Assembly: GCA_947451145.1 (NCBI GenBank)
Contig: CANFXW010000009.1
Coordinates: 62,001 to 126,000, forward strand
DNA: 64,000 bases
Reading direction: 5' to 3'
Origin: Sphingomonadaceae bacterium
GTDB taxonomy: Bacteria > Pseudomonadota > Alphaproteobacteria > Sphingomonadales > Sphingomonadaceae
A model generated the notes under the pieces. That model searched no databases, was not told the origin of the DNA, and saw only the letters and a program-made list of their open reading frames with translations. A program made the position numbers and the translations under genes. Each line of letters opens with the position of its first letter. Within the stretch, counting starts at the first letter, position 1. This document shows positions 8,295 through 17,485 of this stretch, in pieces.

Positions 8295-8900
8295 TCAGCG
8301 CTCGGGATCGTCAGCGCCATCCCCTGTGACGGCAAAAAGTGCTTTCAAATAGCGCTCCACAGCTTCAATCCCGGGGGTGCCAAGCGAACGCTGGCTGCCA
8401 ACGAACTGGGCTGACATCAGGATCACCTGCGCCATAACCTCCGTCGGCACTTCGGGTTGGGCACCGCGCCGGATATAGGCTTCCTGCAACATTTCTGACA
8501 GCATCGCGTTGAGATCTTCGCCGACTTCGCGATAGGCCTCACCGACCACGCTGCTCGCCAGTGCGCGGGCGCGGAAGGCTTCTGCTGTGGCCATGCTGAT
8601 GGAATATTGCTCCCAGATATCCTTACCAATGGTTGATATACTGAAGCGCTTGCGGATGTTTTCCCGCATTTCGGCGAAGGAACGCCGCACCAGTGCAGCG
8701 AGTAGGTGGTCCATCGTCCCGAAGTGATAATGCACGACCGTGCGCTTGAGGCCGACATGGGCCGCCAGCTTTCCCGCAGTCAGTCCCTCAAGGCCGCCTG
8801 CAGCGATGATCTCTGCCGCAGCATCGAGCAGACGATCCTTGTATTCCGACTGATCGTCCGGCGTTGCGGGCACGCTGCGGGGCTTTTTCGGCAAAGGCAT
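8295..8900 (-). CDS. TetR/AcrR family transcriptional regulator
   Basis: 201 aa. The helix-turn-helix at about residues 20-65 reads LLDAAAEIIAAGGLEGLTAGKLAAHVGLKRTVVHYHFGTMDHL, where TVVHYHFG is the recognition-helix end. The C-terminal half resembles TetR proteins with a generic ligand pocket. It is transcribed away from the ThuA/arabinofuranosidase operon, and the 17-bp palindrome between them is its probable operator. Confidence 0.85.
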   Translation of the reverse strand: MPLPKKPRSVPATPDDQSEYKDRLLDAAAEIIAAGGLEGLTAGKLAAHVGLKRTVVHYHFGTMDHLLAALVRRSFAEMRENIRKRFSISTIGKDIWEQYSISMATAEAFRARALASSVVGEAYREVGEDLNAMLSEMLQEAYIRRGAQPEVPTEVMAQVILMSAQFVGSQRSLGTPGIEAVERYLKALFAVTGDGADDPER

Positions 8901-8944
8901 GGCGGCGGATTACCTCAGGCTAGCCAGTCATCTGGGCAACATTC

Positions 8945-8961
8945 ACTGACACCATGTCAGT
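8945..8961. promoter_or_regulatory. 17-bp palindromic operator ACTGACA-CCA-TGTCAGT
   Basis: Perfect 7-bp arms around a 3-bp spacer in the 170-bp divergent region between the second TetR gene and the ThuA operon. This size and symmetry are typical of TetR dimers. It probably controls both the regulator and the carbohydrate operon. Confidence 0.65.
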
Positions 8962-9069
8962 TTTGCTTGCCGCTGGCAATGTGCGCGTATAGAATGAGGC
9001 GTGAGGTGCCAGCAAGAAAGCTGGGCGAGCGCCCGGCCAAACCAATGGGCCATCGGTGGGAGAAGATCG

Positions 9070-9975
9070 ATGAAACGCATTGTTAAGCGCACCCTGTGGG
9101 CCGTGCTGGCGCTGTTCCTGGTGGCACTCGTCGGAGCTGCCATCGCGTTCGGGCCAATGACCTATGCGGCCATGGTCGGCTACCAGATTTATGAAACGGT
9201 CCCTCCGAAGCTGCCCGATAATTTGGGGCCAAAGGCTATCCTGATCTTCTCGAAAACCAACGGTTTCCGCGACGATGATCAGATCAAGGCAGGCAATGCG
9301 GCGGTTGAAGCGATTGCCAAACGCGAGAGCTGGTCGAGCTTTACCACAGAGAATGCAGCCGTCTTCAATCCGGAGCAACTCGGCCATTTCCAGGCCGTCG
9401 TTTTCGATAGCGTCAGCGGCGATGTCTTCACCCCAGAACAGCGCGCTGCATTCAAGGCATGGCTGGAGCAGGGCGGCGGTTTCGTTGGCCTGCATGGTGC
9501 AGGCGGAGATACTAAATACGCCTGGCAATGGTATGCCGACGAGCTGATCGGTGCGCGGTTTATCGGCCATACGCTCGGGCCGCATATCCAGCAGGCAACA
9601 TTGGTGATCGAGGACCAGAACCACCCCGCGACCAAGGGCCTTGGTGCAAGCTGGGTCCGTTCGGACGAATGGTATTCCTTCGCCGCAAGTCCGCGCGCCA
9701 AAGGTTACCAAGTCCTCGTCTCGATCGATGAATCGACTTACAAGCCGATTGAGCACCTCCTTCCGTTCACCACACCAAAGAGCCTTGCCATGGGCAAAGA
9801 CCACCCGATGGTGTGGACGCATTGCGTCGGCAAGGGGCGGGCGCTTTATTCAGCTCTGGGCCATACGGCATCGTCCTATACCGAGCCGAAGCATGTCGAG
9901 CTCATTAAGGGCGCGATTGCCTGGGCGGCTGGCTACGAAGGCACCGGCTGCGGCTCTGAACAGACAGGCAAATAG
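9070..9975 (+). CDS. ThuA domain protein, membrane-anchored
   Basis: 301 aa from the ATG at 9070, preceded by GGGAGAAG; the track start at 9001 lacks a good site and would spoil the signal anchor. Residues 5-28 form one hydrophobic helix (signal anchor or signal peptide). The rest is a ThuA (trehalose-utilisation, glutamine-amidotransferase-like) fold: ILIFSKTNGFRDD, then GGGFVGLHGAG, YADELIGARFIGH, and GRALYSALGHTA. ThuA proteins are tied to metabolism of 3-keto-glycosides. Its position at the head of an operon that also encodes a GMC/subunit-3 dehydrogenase supports such a role in the periplasm. Confidence 0.85.
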   Translation: MKRIVKRTLWAVLALFLVALVGAAIAFGPMTYAAMVGYQIYETVPPKLPDNLGPKAILIFSKTNGFRDDDQIKAGNAAVEAIAKRESWSSFTTENAAVFNPEQLGHFQAVVFDSVSGDVFTPEQRAAFKAWLEQGGGFVGLHGAGGDTKYAWQWYADELIGARFIGHTLGPHIQQATLVIEDQNHPATKGLGASWVRSDEWYSFAASPRAKGYQVLVSIDESTYKPIEHLLPFTTPKSLAMGKDHPMVWTHCVGKGRALYSALGHTASSYTEPKHVELIKGAIAWAAGYEGTGCGSEQTGK

Positions 9976-9978
9976 GCC

Positions 9979-11166
9979 ATGGCCAGATCACGGTTCAGCC
10001 GGTTTATCCGCTTCCTCGGCAAGGCGCTGATTGTCATCTTGGCGCTCGGCATGCTGGGCAGCCTGTTTCCGCAGATTTCCGTGCTGGGCGAACTCGGGCC
10101 AATCCTGACTGCCCAGCTTGGCCCCTGGCTGGCGGTCATCGCGCTGGCCGGAGCTGTTATCATGCTTCGCCGCTGGCGGGCAGACCGCCGCAGAAGTGCG
10201 CTGGTCCTCTGCGGTATGGCGGCATTCGCCGGGGTTGTGGCTGTATTCATCCTGTCCCAGCAGGCCGCAACTGCGCGAGCCAACGGGGCGAGGGTTGATA
10301 TTGCGCAGATGTTTCTGGCCAGCTCGCAAGAGGCACCTGACCCGCTTCCGGTTACCGTGAACTACACTAAGTTCGGAACGGAAGATCTGCCGCTGGATAT
10401 CTACCGACCCGCGGCCAGGGCGGACGGCAGGGGCGCACCGGTGTTTGTCTATGTCCATGGCGGCGGCTGGGGAGGACAGACGCTCAAGCAGCGCGAGGCG
10501 GACTATCGCTGGTTCGTGGACCGTGGCTATCTGGTGGTCTCACTGGAATACACTCTATCCAGCAAGACCAGACACACCTGGAACGTGGCTGAGCCGCAGC
10601 TCGCTTGCGCGCTCGGCTGGATCAACGCCAATATCGCGCGCTACGGCGGTGATCCGGCAAGGCTTGCGCTGTGGGGCGAATCTGCCGGCGGCAACCTTGT
10701 TCTCAACCTTTCCTATCGCGCCAACGGCGGAACCCTGCAGTCCGTCTGCGGCGGCACCATGCCCCATGTTGCCGCGACCATTGCGCTCTATCCCGTGGTC
10801 GATCCTGCACGGATGTACCGCCCGGATGAGGCGCTGCTCGGCTTTGCCGGCAGGATGATGGGTGACAACTACACCGGCGGTTCGCCCGAGCAGTTTCCTG
10901 ATCGCTATGCCGCCATTGCTTCGGCAACCCACATCAATCCCAAGGCCCCGCCGACTCTGCTGGTCATCCCTGCAGCCGATCACCTTGTGGCTCCTGCCGT
11001 CGCCTATTCTTTTGACGAAAAGGCGCGCGCAGCCGGGATCGAAACCCGCGTGATAACGATGCCCCATGCCGAGCATGCCTTCGATCTGCGCAGCGGCAGC
11101 GTGGGTAGCCAAATGGTCAGGCAGGTGATGCTGCAATTTCTCGAAGCCCACGAATTGAAACCCTGA
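9979..11166 (+). CDS. Alpha/beta hydrolase (HGGGW-type esterase) with N-terminal membrane region
   Basis: 395 aa. Residues 10-100 hold about three hydrophobic segments. The hydrolase domain follows: oxyanion motif VHGGGWGG, nucleophile elbow WGESAGGN, Asp in IPAADHLVAP and His in MPHAEHAFDL. This is the carboxylesterase/BD-FAE-like group that removes acyl decorations from sugars or hydrolyses short esters. The start lies 3 bp after the ThuA stop, so the genes are co-transcribed. The domain probably sits on the outer face of the inner membrane. Removal of acetyl or feruloyl groups from arabinoxylan fragments would fit the neighbouring GH51 enzyme, but the substrate is inference. Confidence 0.85.
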   Translation: MARSRFSRFIRFLGKALIVILALGMLGSLFPQISVLGELGPILTAQLGPWLAVIALAGAVIMLRRWRADRRRSALVLCGMAAFAGVVAVFILSQQAATARANGARVDIAQMFLASSQEAPDPLPVTVNYTKFGTEDLPLDIYRPAARADGRGAPVFVYVHGGGWGGQTLKQREADYRWFVDRGYLVVSLEYTLSSKTRHTWNVAEPQLACALGWINANIARYGGDPARLALWGESAGGNLVLNLSYRANGGTLQSVCGGTMPHVAATIALYPVVDPARMYRPDEALLGFAGRMMGDNYTGGSPEQFPDRYAAIASATHINPKAPPTLLVIPAADHLVAPAVAYSFDEKARAAGIETRVITMPHAEHAFDLRSGSVGSQMVRQVMLQFLEAHELKP

Positions 11167-11191
11167 ATTGCGACTGCAGGAACGAGATCCC

Positions 11192-12895
11192 ATGACAATC
11201 AAGACAATCAACCTAGGTGCAACAGCACTTCTGCGGACCTCTGCATTGATCGCCTTGGCCATTGCGCCCCCTGCTCTCGGCCAATCCGCTCCCGCTCCTG
11301 CCCCCGCACCGGCCAGTCCCGGTCCGCTGACCATTCAGGCTGACAAGCCCGGCGCGGTGATCAACCGCGACATTTTCGGCCAGTTCGCCGAGCATCTTGG
11401 CCTCGGCATCTATGACGGTGTCTGGGTCGGCAAGGACTCCAGGATTCCCAATGTCCGAGGCATCCGCAGCGATGTGGTTGGCGCGCTGAAGGCGATCAAG
11501 GTGCCGGTCGTGCGCTGGCCGGGCGGCTGCTTTGCCGATGAATACCACTGGCGTGACGGCATCGGCCCCGCAGACAAGCGCAGGACCACGGTCAACACCA
11601 ACTGGGGCATGTCGGTTGAGCCGAACACCTTCGGCACTGACGAATTCATGGATTTCGCGAGCCAGATCGGGGCGGAAGCCTATATCTCGGTCAACGTCGG
11701 TTCGGGCACAGTCAAAGAGGCAAACGACTGGGTCGAATATATGACAGCCGCTGCGCCGGCCACTGCTGCTGCCGAGCGCGCTGCCAATGGTCATCCAGCA
11801 CCCTACAAGGTCAAGTACCTCGGTCTCGGCAACGAAAGCTGGGGCTGCGGCGGGCCGTTCACTGCAGACGAATATGTCACCAATATGAAGCCGTTCGCGC
11901 ATTTTGTGCACAACCAGAACCCGGCCCAGGCCGATCCGGCGATCGACTTCACCAAGCTGATCAACGATCTGATGACGGGCAAGGGCATGGACGCCCTTCC
12001 GCGCAATCCAAATGGGATGATGCGTGTCGCGGTCGGGCCGAATTCGCTGGATGGGTCCTATACCGATGCGGTGATGAAGGCGTGGAAGACGCGCTCGCCA
12101 ATCGATTGGAGCATCGAAGGGCTATCGCTGCACCACTACACCTATGGCGGCCTGCCAATGAGCGAACCCGCGACCGGGTTTGGCGAGAAGCAGTATTTCA
12201 CCATGCTCAAGCAGACGCTCGGCATGGAAAGCAATATCGCTATGCATTCGGCGATCATGGACAAGTATGATCCGAAAAAGACTGTTGGTCTGATGGTCGA
12301 CGAATGGGGTGTATGGTTGAAGGCTACGCCCGGCACCGAGCCTCTGCACCTACGCCAGCAAAATTCGCTGCGCGATGGCATTGCCGCATCGCTCAACCTC
12401 AACATCTTTGCCCGTCACGCAGACCGCGTGCGGATGACCAATATCGCGCAGATGGTCAACGTCCTGCAGTCGATGATCATCACCGACGGCGAGAAGATGG
12501 TGCTGACGCCTACCTATCAGGTCTACAAGATGTATGTGCCGTTCCAGGACGCGACCTTCCTGCCGATCACCTTCAACAGCGGCGAATACAGGCTGGGCAC
12601 TGCGAGCCTGCCAAAGGTCGATGCCATTGCTGCCAAGGACAAGGACGGCAAGGTCTGGTTGGCACTGACCAATCTTGATGGCAACAATGCCGCAGACATC
12701 AGCGCTAGCGCCGCCGGGGTGACCGCCAAATCGGCGATTGGCGAAGTTCTGACAGCGGACCGGGTCGATTCGATCAACACTTTTGACACGCCCAATGCCG
12801 TGGCTCCCAAACCTTTCAGCGCAAAGGCCGCCAACGGCAGTCTTGTTCTGCACCTGCCGCCCCATTCTGTGACGGTTGTCAGGCTGGACAAGTGA
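11192..12895 (+). CDS. Secreted alpha-L-arabinofuranosidase, GH51 family
   Basis: About 567 aa from the ATG at 11192 (AGGAACGAG ahead). A Sec signal peptide (residues 1-31, ending ALGQ) is followed by an alanine/proline linker and the GH51 domain: INRDIFGQFAEHLG, VRWPGGCFADEYHWRDGIGP, acid/base Glu in LGLGNESWG, and nucleophile Glu in LMVDEWGVW. The C-terminal beta domain ends the protein. Enzymes of this family release terminal arabinofuranosyl residues from arabinan and arabinoxylan. It lies 25 bp after the esterase and before the dehydrogenase pair. Secretion is notable because many GH51 enzymes are cytoplasmic. Confidence 0.93.
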   Translation: MTIKTINLGATALLRTSALIALAIAPPALGQSAPAPAPAPASPGPLTIQADKPGAVINRDIFGQFAEHLGLGIYDGVWVGKDSRIPNVRGIRSDVVGALKAIKVPVVRWPGGCFADEYHWRDGIGPADKRRTTVNTNWGMSVEPNTFGTDEFMDFASQIGAEAYISVNVGSGTVKEANDWVEYMTAAAPATAAAERAANGHPAPYKVKYLGLGNESWGCGGPFTADEYVTNMKPFAHFVHNQNPAQADPAIDFTKLINDLMTGKGMDALPRNPNGMMRVAVGPNSLDGSYTDAVMKAWKTRSPIDWSIEGLSLHHYTYGGLPMSEPATGFGEKQYFTMLKQTLGMESNIAMHSAIMDKYDPKKTVGLMVDEWGVWLKATPGTEPLHLRQQNSLRDGIAASLNLNIFARHADRVRMTNIAQMVNVLQSMIITDGEKMVLTPTYQVYKMYVPFQDATFLPITFNSGEYRLGTASLPKVDAIAAKDKDGKVWLALTNLDGNNAADISASAAGVTAKSAIGEVLTADRVDSINTFDTPNAVAPKPFSAKAANGSLVLHLPPHSVTVVRLDK

Positions 12896-12935
12896 ATTCG
12901 AGCCGATCGATCCAACAGCAAAGGAAAATCCGCCC

Positions 12936-13505
12936 ATGACCTTCAGCACTGTTCAGGAAATTGGTTTGGAGCGGCGCGATTTCATTCGCGGTGCCCTGCT
13001 CGCTATCGGCGCTGCCGGAGCATCGTTTCCGGGGTTGAGCGCACTGGAAGCGGCGACGAAGGTCAAGCCACCGTTCTTTGACGCGCGCCGTTTCGCTATC
13101 CTGGATGCCGCAGCGGAGACGATCCTGCCGCGCACCGACACACCCGGCGCGCGCGATGCCAAGGTACCCAAGCGGATCGACATGCTGATGATCGGCTGGG
13201 CTTCGGCCAAGACCAAGGCCGATTTCACAAAGGTGCTTGATGACATGGACAGCGCGGCAGGCGGTCTTGCCGCACTGCCTGCGGACAAGCAGCTGGCGGC
13301 CGTCTCTGCCTTTGACAAGGCGCATGCCGCAGACCCGGCTTATGGCAAGTTCAAGAAGCTGGTTCTGGCGCTCTATTACTTGTCCGAACCGGGCGCGACG
13401 CAGGAACTGCGGTACGAACATACACCGGGCGCATGGGAACCTTCGATCCCCGTTACCGCCGATACCCGCGGCTACGCGGTTGACGTAAGCTTTGGAGGGA
13501 ATTGA
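12936..13505 (+). CDS. Gluconate 2-dehydrogenase subunit 3 family protein (small subunit of GMC dehydrogenase)
   Basis: 189 aa from the ATG at 12936, after AAGGAAA. The N-terminus LERRDFIRGALLAIGAAGASFPG is a twin-arginine signal, so the folded complex is exported. The core (FAILDAAAETILPRTDTPGARDAKVP) matches the gluconate 2-dehydrogenase subunit 3 family. Such subunits pair with a GMC flavoprotein that has no signal of its own, carrying it through Tat. The partner is the next gene, overlapping in its ribosome site. Known relatives include the small subunit of glucoside 3-dehydrogenase (LacB of Caulobacter). Confidence 0.88.
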   Translation: MTFSTVQEIGLERRDFIRGALLAIGAAGASFPGLSALEAATKVKPPFFDARRFAILDAAAETILPRTDTPGARDAKVPKRIDMLMIGWASAKTKADFTKVLDDMDSAAGGLAALPADKQLAAVSAFDKAHAADPAYGKFKKLVLALYYLSEPGATQELRYEHTPGAWEPSIPVTADTRGYAVDVSFGGN

Positions 13506-13506
13506 G

Positions 13507-15192
13507 ATGTTCGATGCAATTGTCGTCGGTTCGGGAATCAGTGGCGGCTGGGTCGCCAAGGAACTGACCGAAAAGGGCCTCAAGGTGCTGGTGCTCGAAC
13601 GGGGCAACAACATCGTCCACGGACAGGATTACAAAGACGGCCTGATGCCGTGGGAGCAGGAGAACGAAGGCCGCGTCAACGAGGACGAGGCTGCCCGCGA
13701 CTACGCCATCCAGAGTACTGCCTATCCCTTCAGCAGCGCGAACAAGACCTTCTGGGTGAAGGACAGCGAACACCCCTATGAGACGCCGGAGGGCAAGCCC
13801 TTCACCTGGACCCGCGGGTTCCATCTGGGTGGCCGTTCGCTAATGTGGGGCCGCATGTCGCTGCGTCTCAGCGACCTCGATTTCGCCGCAAACAAGAAGG
13901 ACGGACATGGTTCCGACTGGCCGATCCGCTATGCCGATCTGGCCCCCTGGTACGATCATGTCGAAGCCTTTGCCGGCGTTTCAGGCTCGCGCGAAGGGCT
14001 GTCGCAATTGCCTGACGGCGATTTCCTCAAGCCGATGGGCCTGAATGACGTCGAGGCTGATTTCAAAAAGAAGATCGAAGCGAAATTTCCCGGTCGCACG
14101 GTGATCCCGCCGCGCGTTGCCAACCTTACCGAAGTGCGTGACCAGCAGGCAGAACTGGGCCGCGGACCCTGCCAGTTCCGCTCGCAGTGTCATAACGGCT
14201 GTTCTTACGGTGCCTATTTCTCCAGCCTCAGCGCAACCCTGCCGGCGGCGGTGAAGACCGGTAACCTGACAGTCATCACCGACGCCATCGTCCACAGCGT
14301 GATCCACGATCCGAAGACCAATCGCGTTACCGGAGTGCGGGTGATCGATGCCAAGACCAAGAAGGCGCGCATCTATGGTGCCAAGGTGGTCTTCCTCAAC
14401 GCATCGACAATCCCCACAGCGCAGATCCTGCTCGCGTCAAAGAGCGCGGCCTTCCCCAATGGCCTCGCCAACAGTTCGGGCATGGTTGGGCGCAATCTGA
14501 TGGATCACGTTGGCGGAGCCTTTGCCTTCGGCATGTATCCGGGCTTTGAAGATCGCTATTATCGCGGCCGCCGTCCGCAGGCGAACATCATCCCGCGTTA
14601 TCGCAATGTCGATACCCAGGAAGACTATCTGCGCGGCTTCGGGCTTGGAACCATGGCCTTCCGCTCTAACTGGCAACTCACCTCGGCGATGCCGATTGGC
14701 ATCGGTGCCGCAGCAAAGGCGCGAATGCGCAAGCCCGGACCGTGGTTCATGTTCGTGGGCGGCACTGCCGAGATGCTGCCGAATCCGGAAAACCGCATCA
14801 CCTTGCATCCCACCCGGACCGACAAATGGGGCATGCCGATCCCGCTGATCGACTGCAGCCATGGCGACAATGACCGCAAGGTGCTCGCCGCTGCCCAGGC
14901 CGATGCTGAAGCCATGATGAAGGCGGCCGGTGCGGTCATTCTCGGCAAGGGCAAGGGGCCGAGCGCACCGGGCATTTCCATCCACGAAATGGGCACCGCG
15001 CACATGGGCACCGATCCCAGAACCTCGGTGCTCAACGGTTACAACCAGGCGCATGACGTGCCCAACTTGTTCATCACCGATGGCGCAGCCATGGCTTCGA
15101 CCGGAACGCAGAATCCGTCGCTCACCTATATGGCCTTGTCAGCCCGCGCGGCGCACCATGCAGTGGAGTTCCTGAAGGCAGGGAAGATCTGA
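13507..15192 (+). CDS. GMC family oxidoreductase, FAD-dependent glycoside/sugar dehydrogenase large subunit
   Basis: 561 aa. The N-terminal dinucleotide site reads DAIVVGSGISGGWVAKELTEKG. The GMC C-terminal domain has HEMGTAHMGTDPRTSVL and ends NPSLTYMALSARAAHH, with the catalytic His and Asn in the usual places. GPCQFRSQCHNGCSYGA supplies Cys residues typical of this subgroup. There is no signal peptide; export would go with the Tat-tagged partner encoded just upstream. The start at 13507 follows GGAGGG. With the ThuA gene in the same operon, a glucoside-3-dehydrogenase-like reaction making 3-keto glycosides is a good guess. No dedicated cytochrome subunit is encoded nearby. Confidence 0.88.
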   Translation: MFDAIVVGSGISGGWVAKELTEKGLKVLVLERGNNIVHGQDYKDGLMPWEQENEGRVNEDEAARDYAIQSTAYPFSSANKTFWVKDSEHPYETPEGKPFTWTRGFHLGGRSLMWGRMSLRLSDLDFAANKKDGHGSDWPIRYADLAPWYDHVEAFAGVSGSREGLSQLPDGDFLKPMGLNDVEADFKKKIEAKFPGRTVIPPRVANLTEVRDQQAELGRGPCQFRSQCHNGCSYGAYFSSLSATLPAAVKTGNLTVITDAIVHSVIHDPKTNRVTGVRVIDAKTKKARIYGAKVVFLNASTIPTAQILLASKSAAFPNGLANSSGMVGRNLMDHVGGAFAFGMYPGFEDRYYRGRRPQANIIPRYRNVDTQEDYLRGFGLGTMAFRSNWQLTSAMPIGIGAAAKARMRKPGPWFMFVGGTAEMLPNPENRITLHPTRTDKWGMPIPLIDCSHGDNDRKVLAAAQADAEAMMKAAGAVILGKGKGPSAPGISIHEMGTAHMGTDPRTSVLNGYNQAHDVPNLFITDGAAMASTGTQNPSLTYMALSARAAHHAVEFLKAGKI

Positions 15193-15194
15193 TC

Positions 15195-16067
15195 ATGATG
15201 ATGAAGACTTCTCTGGTGCTAGCGGGCGCGATTCTGCTCTCTGCCCCTGCTGAAGCACAAATGCTGCATTCGCCAACGCAGGCCGAAACCTGCGCCAGCG
15301 TGCAGCCGCCGCCAGAGCAAAGTCTGGCGATTCTAAACTTGCTGATGGTTGAGTCGAAGAAATTCACCGGTCTGGCAGATCTGCTCAAGCAACTTCCGCC
15401 AGAGGCTATGGCCAAGATGGCGACTGCGCAGGCACAGGAAAAGGAGCGGCAGGCAAAGGACTGGCCCTGGCTCTGCCGCTATGCCGCCGATAATGCGGCG
15501 GTAATCCAAAGCGGCGTGCGGCCGAAGGTCGTCTTCATCGGCGATTCGATCACCGAGAACTGGAAGATCGCCGACCCCTCGCTGTTCAGTGAAACCATGC
15601 TGGATCGCGGCATTGGCGGCCAGACGACGCCACAGATCCTGCTGAGGTTCTATCAGGATGTCGTTTCGTTGCACCCGCAAGTGGTTCACATCATGGCGGG
15701 GACCAACGACATTTCGGGCAATACCGGAGCCTCAACCGACGGAACCATTGTCCGCAACATCCGCGCGATGATCGACATTGCCAAGGCAAATGGCATTCGC
15801 GTGGTGCTCGCGAGTATCACCCCTTCGAAGACCTTCATCGCACGCCCTGGCGTGGACCCTTCTTCCCGAATTGCCGCCGTGAACCGTGAGCTCAAGGCAC
15901 TCGCTGCAGAAAAGCGGATCACCTATGCCGATTATTTCCCGCTACTTGCTGACAACGACGGTGGAATGGATTCTTCATTGGGAAACGATGGCCTGCACCC
16001 CAATCGCATTGGCTATGCGAGAATGCGGGTGTTAACGGACAAAGTCATCGGCTCGCATCCAAAGTAA
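15195..16067 (+). CDS. Secreted SGNH/GDSL-type esterase
   Basis: 290 aa with a Sec signal peptide (residues 1-22, ending AEAQ). The four SGNH blocks are visible: FIGDSITENW (catalytic Ser), RGIGGQTT (Gly), MAGTNDISG (Asn) and NDGLHPNRIGY (Asp and His). Such enzymes deacetylate carbohydrates or act as lysophospholipase/carboxylesterase. It starts 2 bp after the GMC gene and is the last gene of the six-gene operon, so an accessory deacetylase of plant polysaccharide fragments is likely. Confidence 0.88.
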   Translation: MMMKTSLVLAGAILLSAPAEAQMLHSPTQAETCASVQPPPEQSLAILNLLMVESKKFTGLADLLKQLPPEAMAKMATAQAQEKERQAKDWPWLCRYAADNAAVIQSGVRPKVVFIGDSITENWKIADPSLFSETMLDRGIGGQTTPQILLRFYQDVVSLHPQVVHIMAGTNDISGNTGASTDGTIVRNIRAMIDIAKANGIRVVLASITPSKTFIARPGVDPSSRIAAVNRELKALAAEKRITYADYFPLLADNDGGMDSSLGNDGLHPNRIGYARMRVLTDKVIGSHPK

Positions 16068-16394
16068 CACCTATTATCTGGGCATAAGGATTTCGGCTCC
16101 GGCAAATGAAGGGGCCCGCAGGTTCTGATGCCTGTTTCTTCGCCGCGGATTTCTCTAGCGCGCGTGGATGAATGGTAGCGGCAAGCGTGCCCAGCTAAGT
16201 AGTGAGCGAGCAACAACTAATATGTCTGCGCCGACCGATACAAAGCGAACGCCTGCTTTGTTGTCGTGTCCGAACGGGCTGCATTCAGATTGGATCGGCT
16301 ATTCGCTGACATGGCTGTGCATTCATTGGGGCGTCCGCATTTCGGGGTTCCAAACAATTTGCCACCGTTCAGGATCGTCCAACAAAGCCGACCC
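16068..16394. other. 327-bp intergenic region at the left edge of the recombinase module
   Basis: I find no gene, RNA or strong repeat here. Short frames on both strands do not resemble proteins I know. The junction between the carbohydrate operon and the mobile module presumably lies in this stretch, but I could not identify a boundary repeat. Confidence 0.4.
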
Positions 16395-16943
16395 TCACCC
16401 TCGCTCAGTCCACCACTCTGGCCAACGCACATTCTCTGGCGTGCGCGTCGCCTTCCACACCTCACGCTGCTCTTCCGGCGCAAGTCGCCGTGTCCCGAAC
16501 CTGTTCAGTGCTGCCTCGACGATCCACGGGGCGAGCAGCCAGTGTACCTTCTTTTCGTCGAGCGGGAACCGTTTCACTGCTAGTCCGAGCGCGCGAAGCG
16601 AACAGCCGATTGTATAACTGATCACGATGATACGGGTGATCTGGGTTATCCCCTGTTTGTCAGGTCGGCTGGCGCGGGCGGCTTCGATTGCATTGAGAGA
16701 AGCCCGTGCGGCTGCACTGTCACCCGCAAGTCCCTTGCGTGTTAGCTGAAGCAAGAACGCTTCCGCCGCGGTAACTCTTCGTTCACGCCCGTCTTCGCGG
16801 ATCGTGACCATCTGACCGAGGACGGTGTCATAGGGGATCTGCCGGGCGCGACCGCGCGGACGCCCCTTGGGATTACCGCTGCTACCTTTCCTGAACCGCG
16901 TCGCCGCCGGCGGACTCTTGTACCCGATCTGCTCACTCTCCAT
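16395..16943 (-). CDS. DUF5681 domain protein
   Basis: 182 aa. The N-terminal motif RFRKGSSGNPKGRPRGR is the hallmark of DUF5681, a basic segment of about 20 residues that begins small proteins found near phage-like terminase and methyltransferase genes. The remainder is helical and unassigned. It lies 3 bp after the second DUF5681 gene in the methyltransferase operon. A DNA-binding or packaging-related role has been suggested by context only. Confidence 0.8.
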   Translation of the reverse strand: MESEQIGYKSPPAATRFRKGSSGNPKGRPRGRARQIPYDTVLGQMVTIREDGRERRVTAAEAFLLQLTRKGLAGDSAAARASLNAIEAARASRPDKQGITQITRIIVISYTIGCSLRALGLAVKRFPLDEKKVHWLLAPWIVEAALNRFGTRRLAPEEQREVWKATRTPENVRWPEWWTERG

Positions 16944-16945
16944 GG

Positions 16946-17485
16946 CTAACCTCGCCGCTTGCGCGGCCAGCGCAGTCTGGCGGGATTGATCGTCTGGCGC
17001 TTGATGTCCTCGATGTCCTTGTCGGTGAGCATTCGCCGGCCGGGGCGGCTGATAGCCATCTGGCTTGCCCAGGTGGCGAGTCTCATGGGCCGTGTTGCAG
17101 GACCTCCACCGTGCGGCGGCTCGTCGAGTTCCGCTATGCCAAGGAGCATCATCGCATCGTTGGCATTGTTACTGTCATGCTCGATCTCGAGAGTGACCGG
17201 CTTGAACTCTGGAGGAGCCAGTTTCAGGATCGCAGCCTCGCGCTTCTCGATCATCTTGAGTACGGTGCGGATCGCCATGCGGCTGCCCTTGAGCGCGGCC
17301 TGGTAGGTCGGGAGCTGAAGCGCTTCATCAACGCTGAACTCACGCTCGATGCCGTTCTGTGTCACCTTGAGCGTCTTGTCGAAGATGATGTCGAACGCCG
17401 AGATATCCGGCCGCCGCTTTTTCGGGCGGCCTTTGAGGTTGCCCGATTGACCTTTCTGGAACCGGGTGGATGGCATGCCGTTCAT
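16946..17485 (-). CDS. DUF5681 domain protein (second copy)
   Basis: 179 aa. It opens STRFQKGQSGNLKGRPKKRR, the DUF5681 motif, then FDIIFDKTLKVTQNGIEREFSVDEAL. The shared layout with the next gene (motif, a segment naming an enzyme-like basic tail, then helices) suggests an old duplication followed by strong divergence. Its start overlaps the methyltransferase stop by 4 bp (ATGA type), so translation is coupled. Function unknown. Confidence 0.8.
   Translation of the reverse strand: MNGMPSTRFQKGQSGNLKGRPKKRRPDISAFDIIFDKTLKVTQNGIEREFSVDEALQLPTYQAALKGSRMAIRTVLKMIEKREAAILKLAPPEFKPVTLEIEHDSNNANDAMMLLGIAELDEPPHGGGPATRPMRLATWASQMAISRPGRRMLTDKDIEDIKRQTINPARLRWPRKRRG

Noticed and set aside
8920-9822. 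300-aa minus-strand ORF
   Set aside because: Antisense of the ThuA-like gene and covers the operator region.
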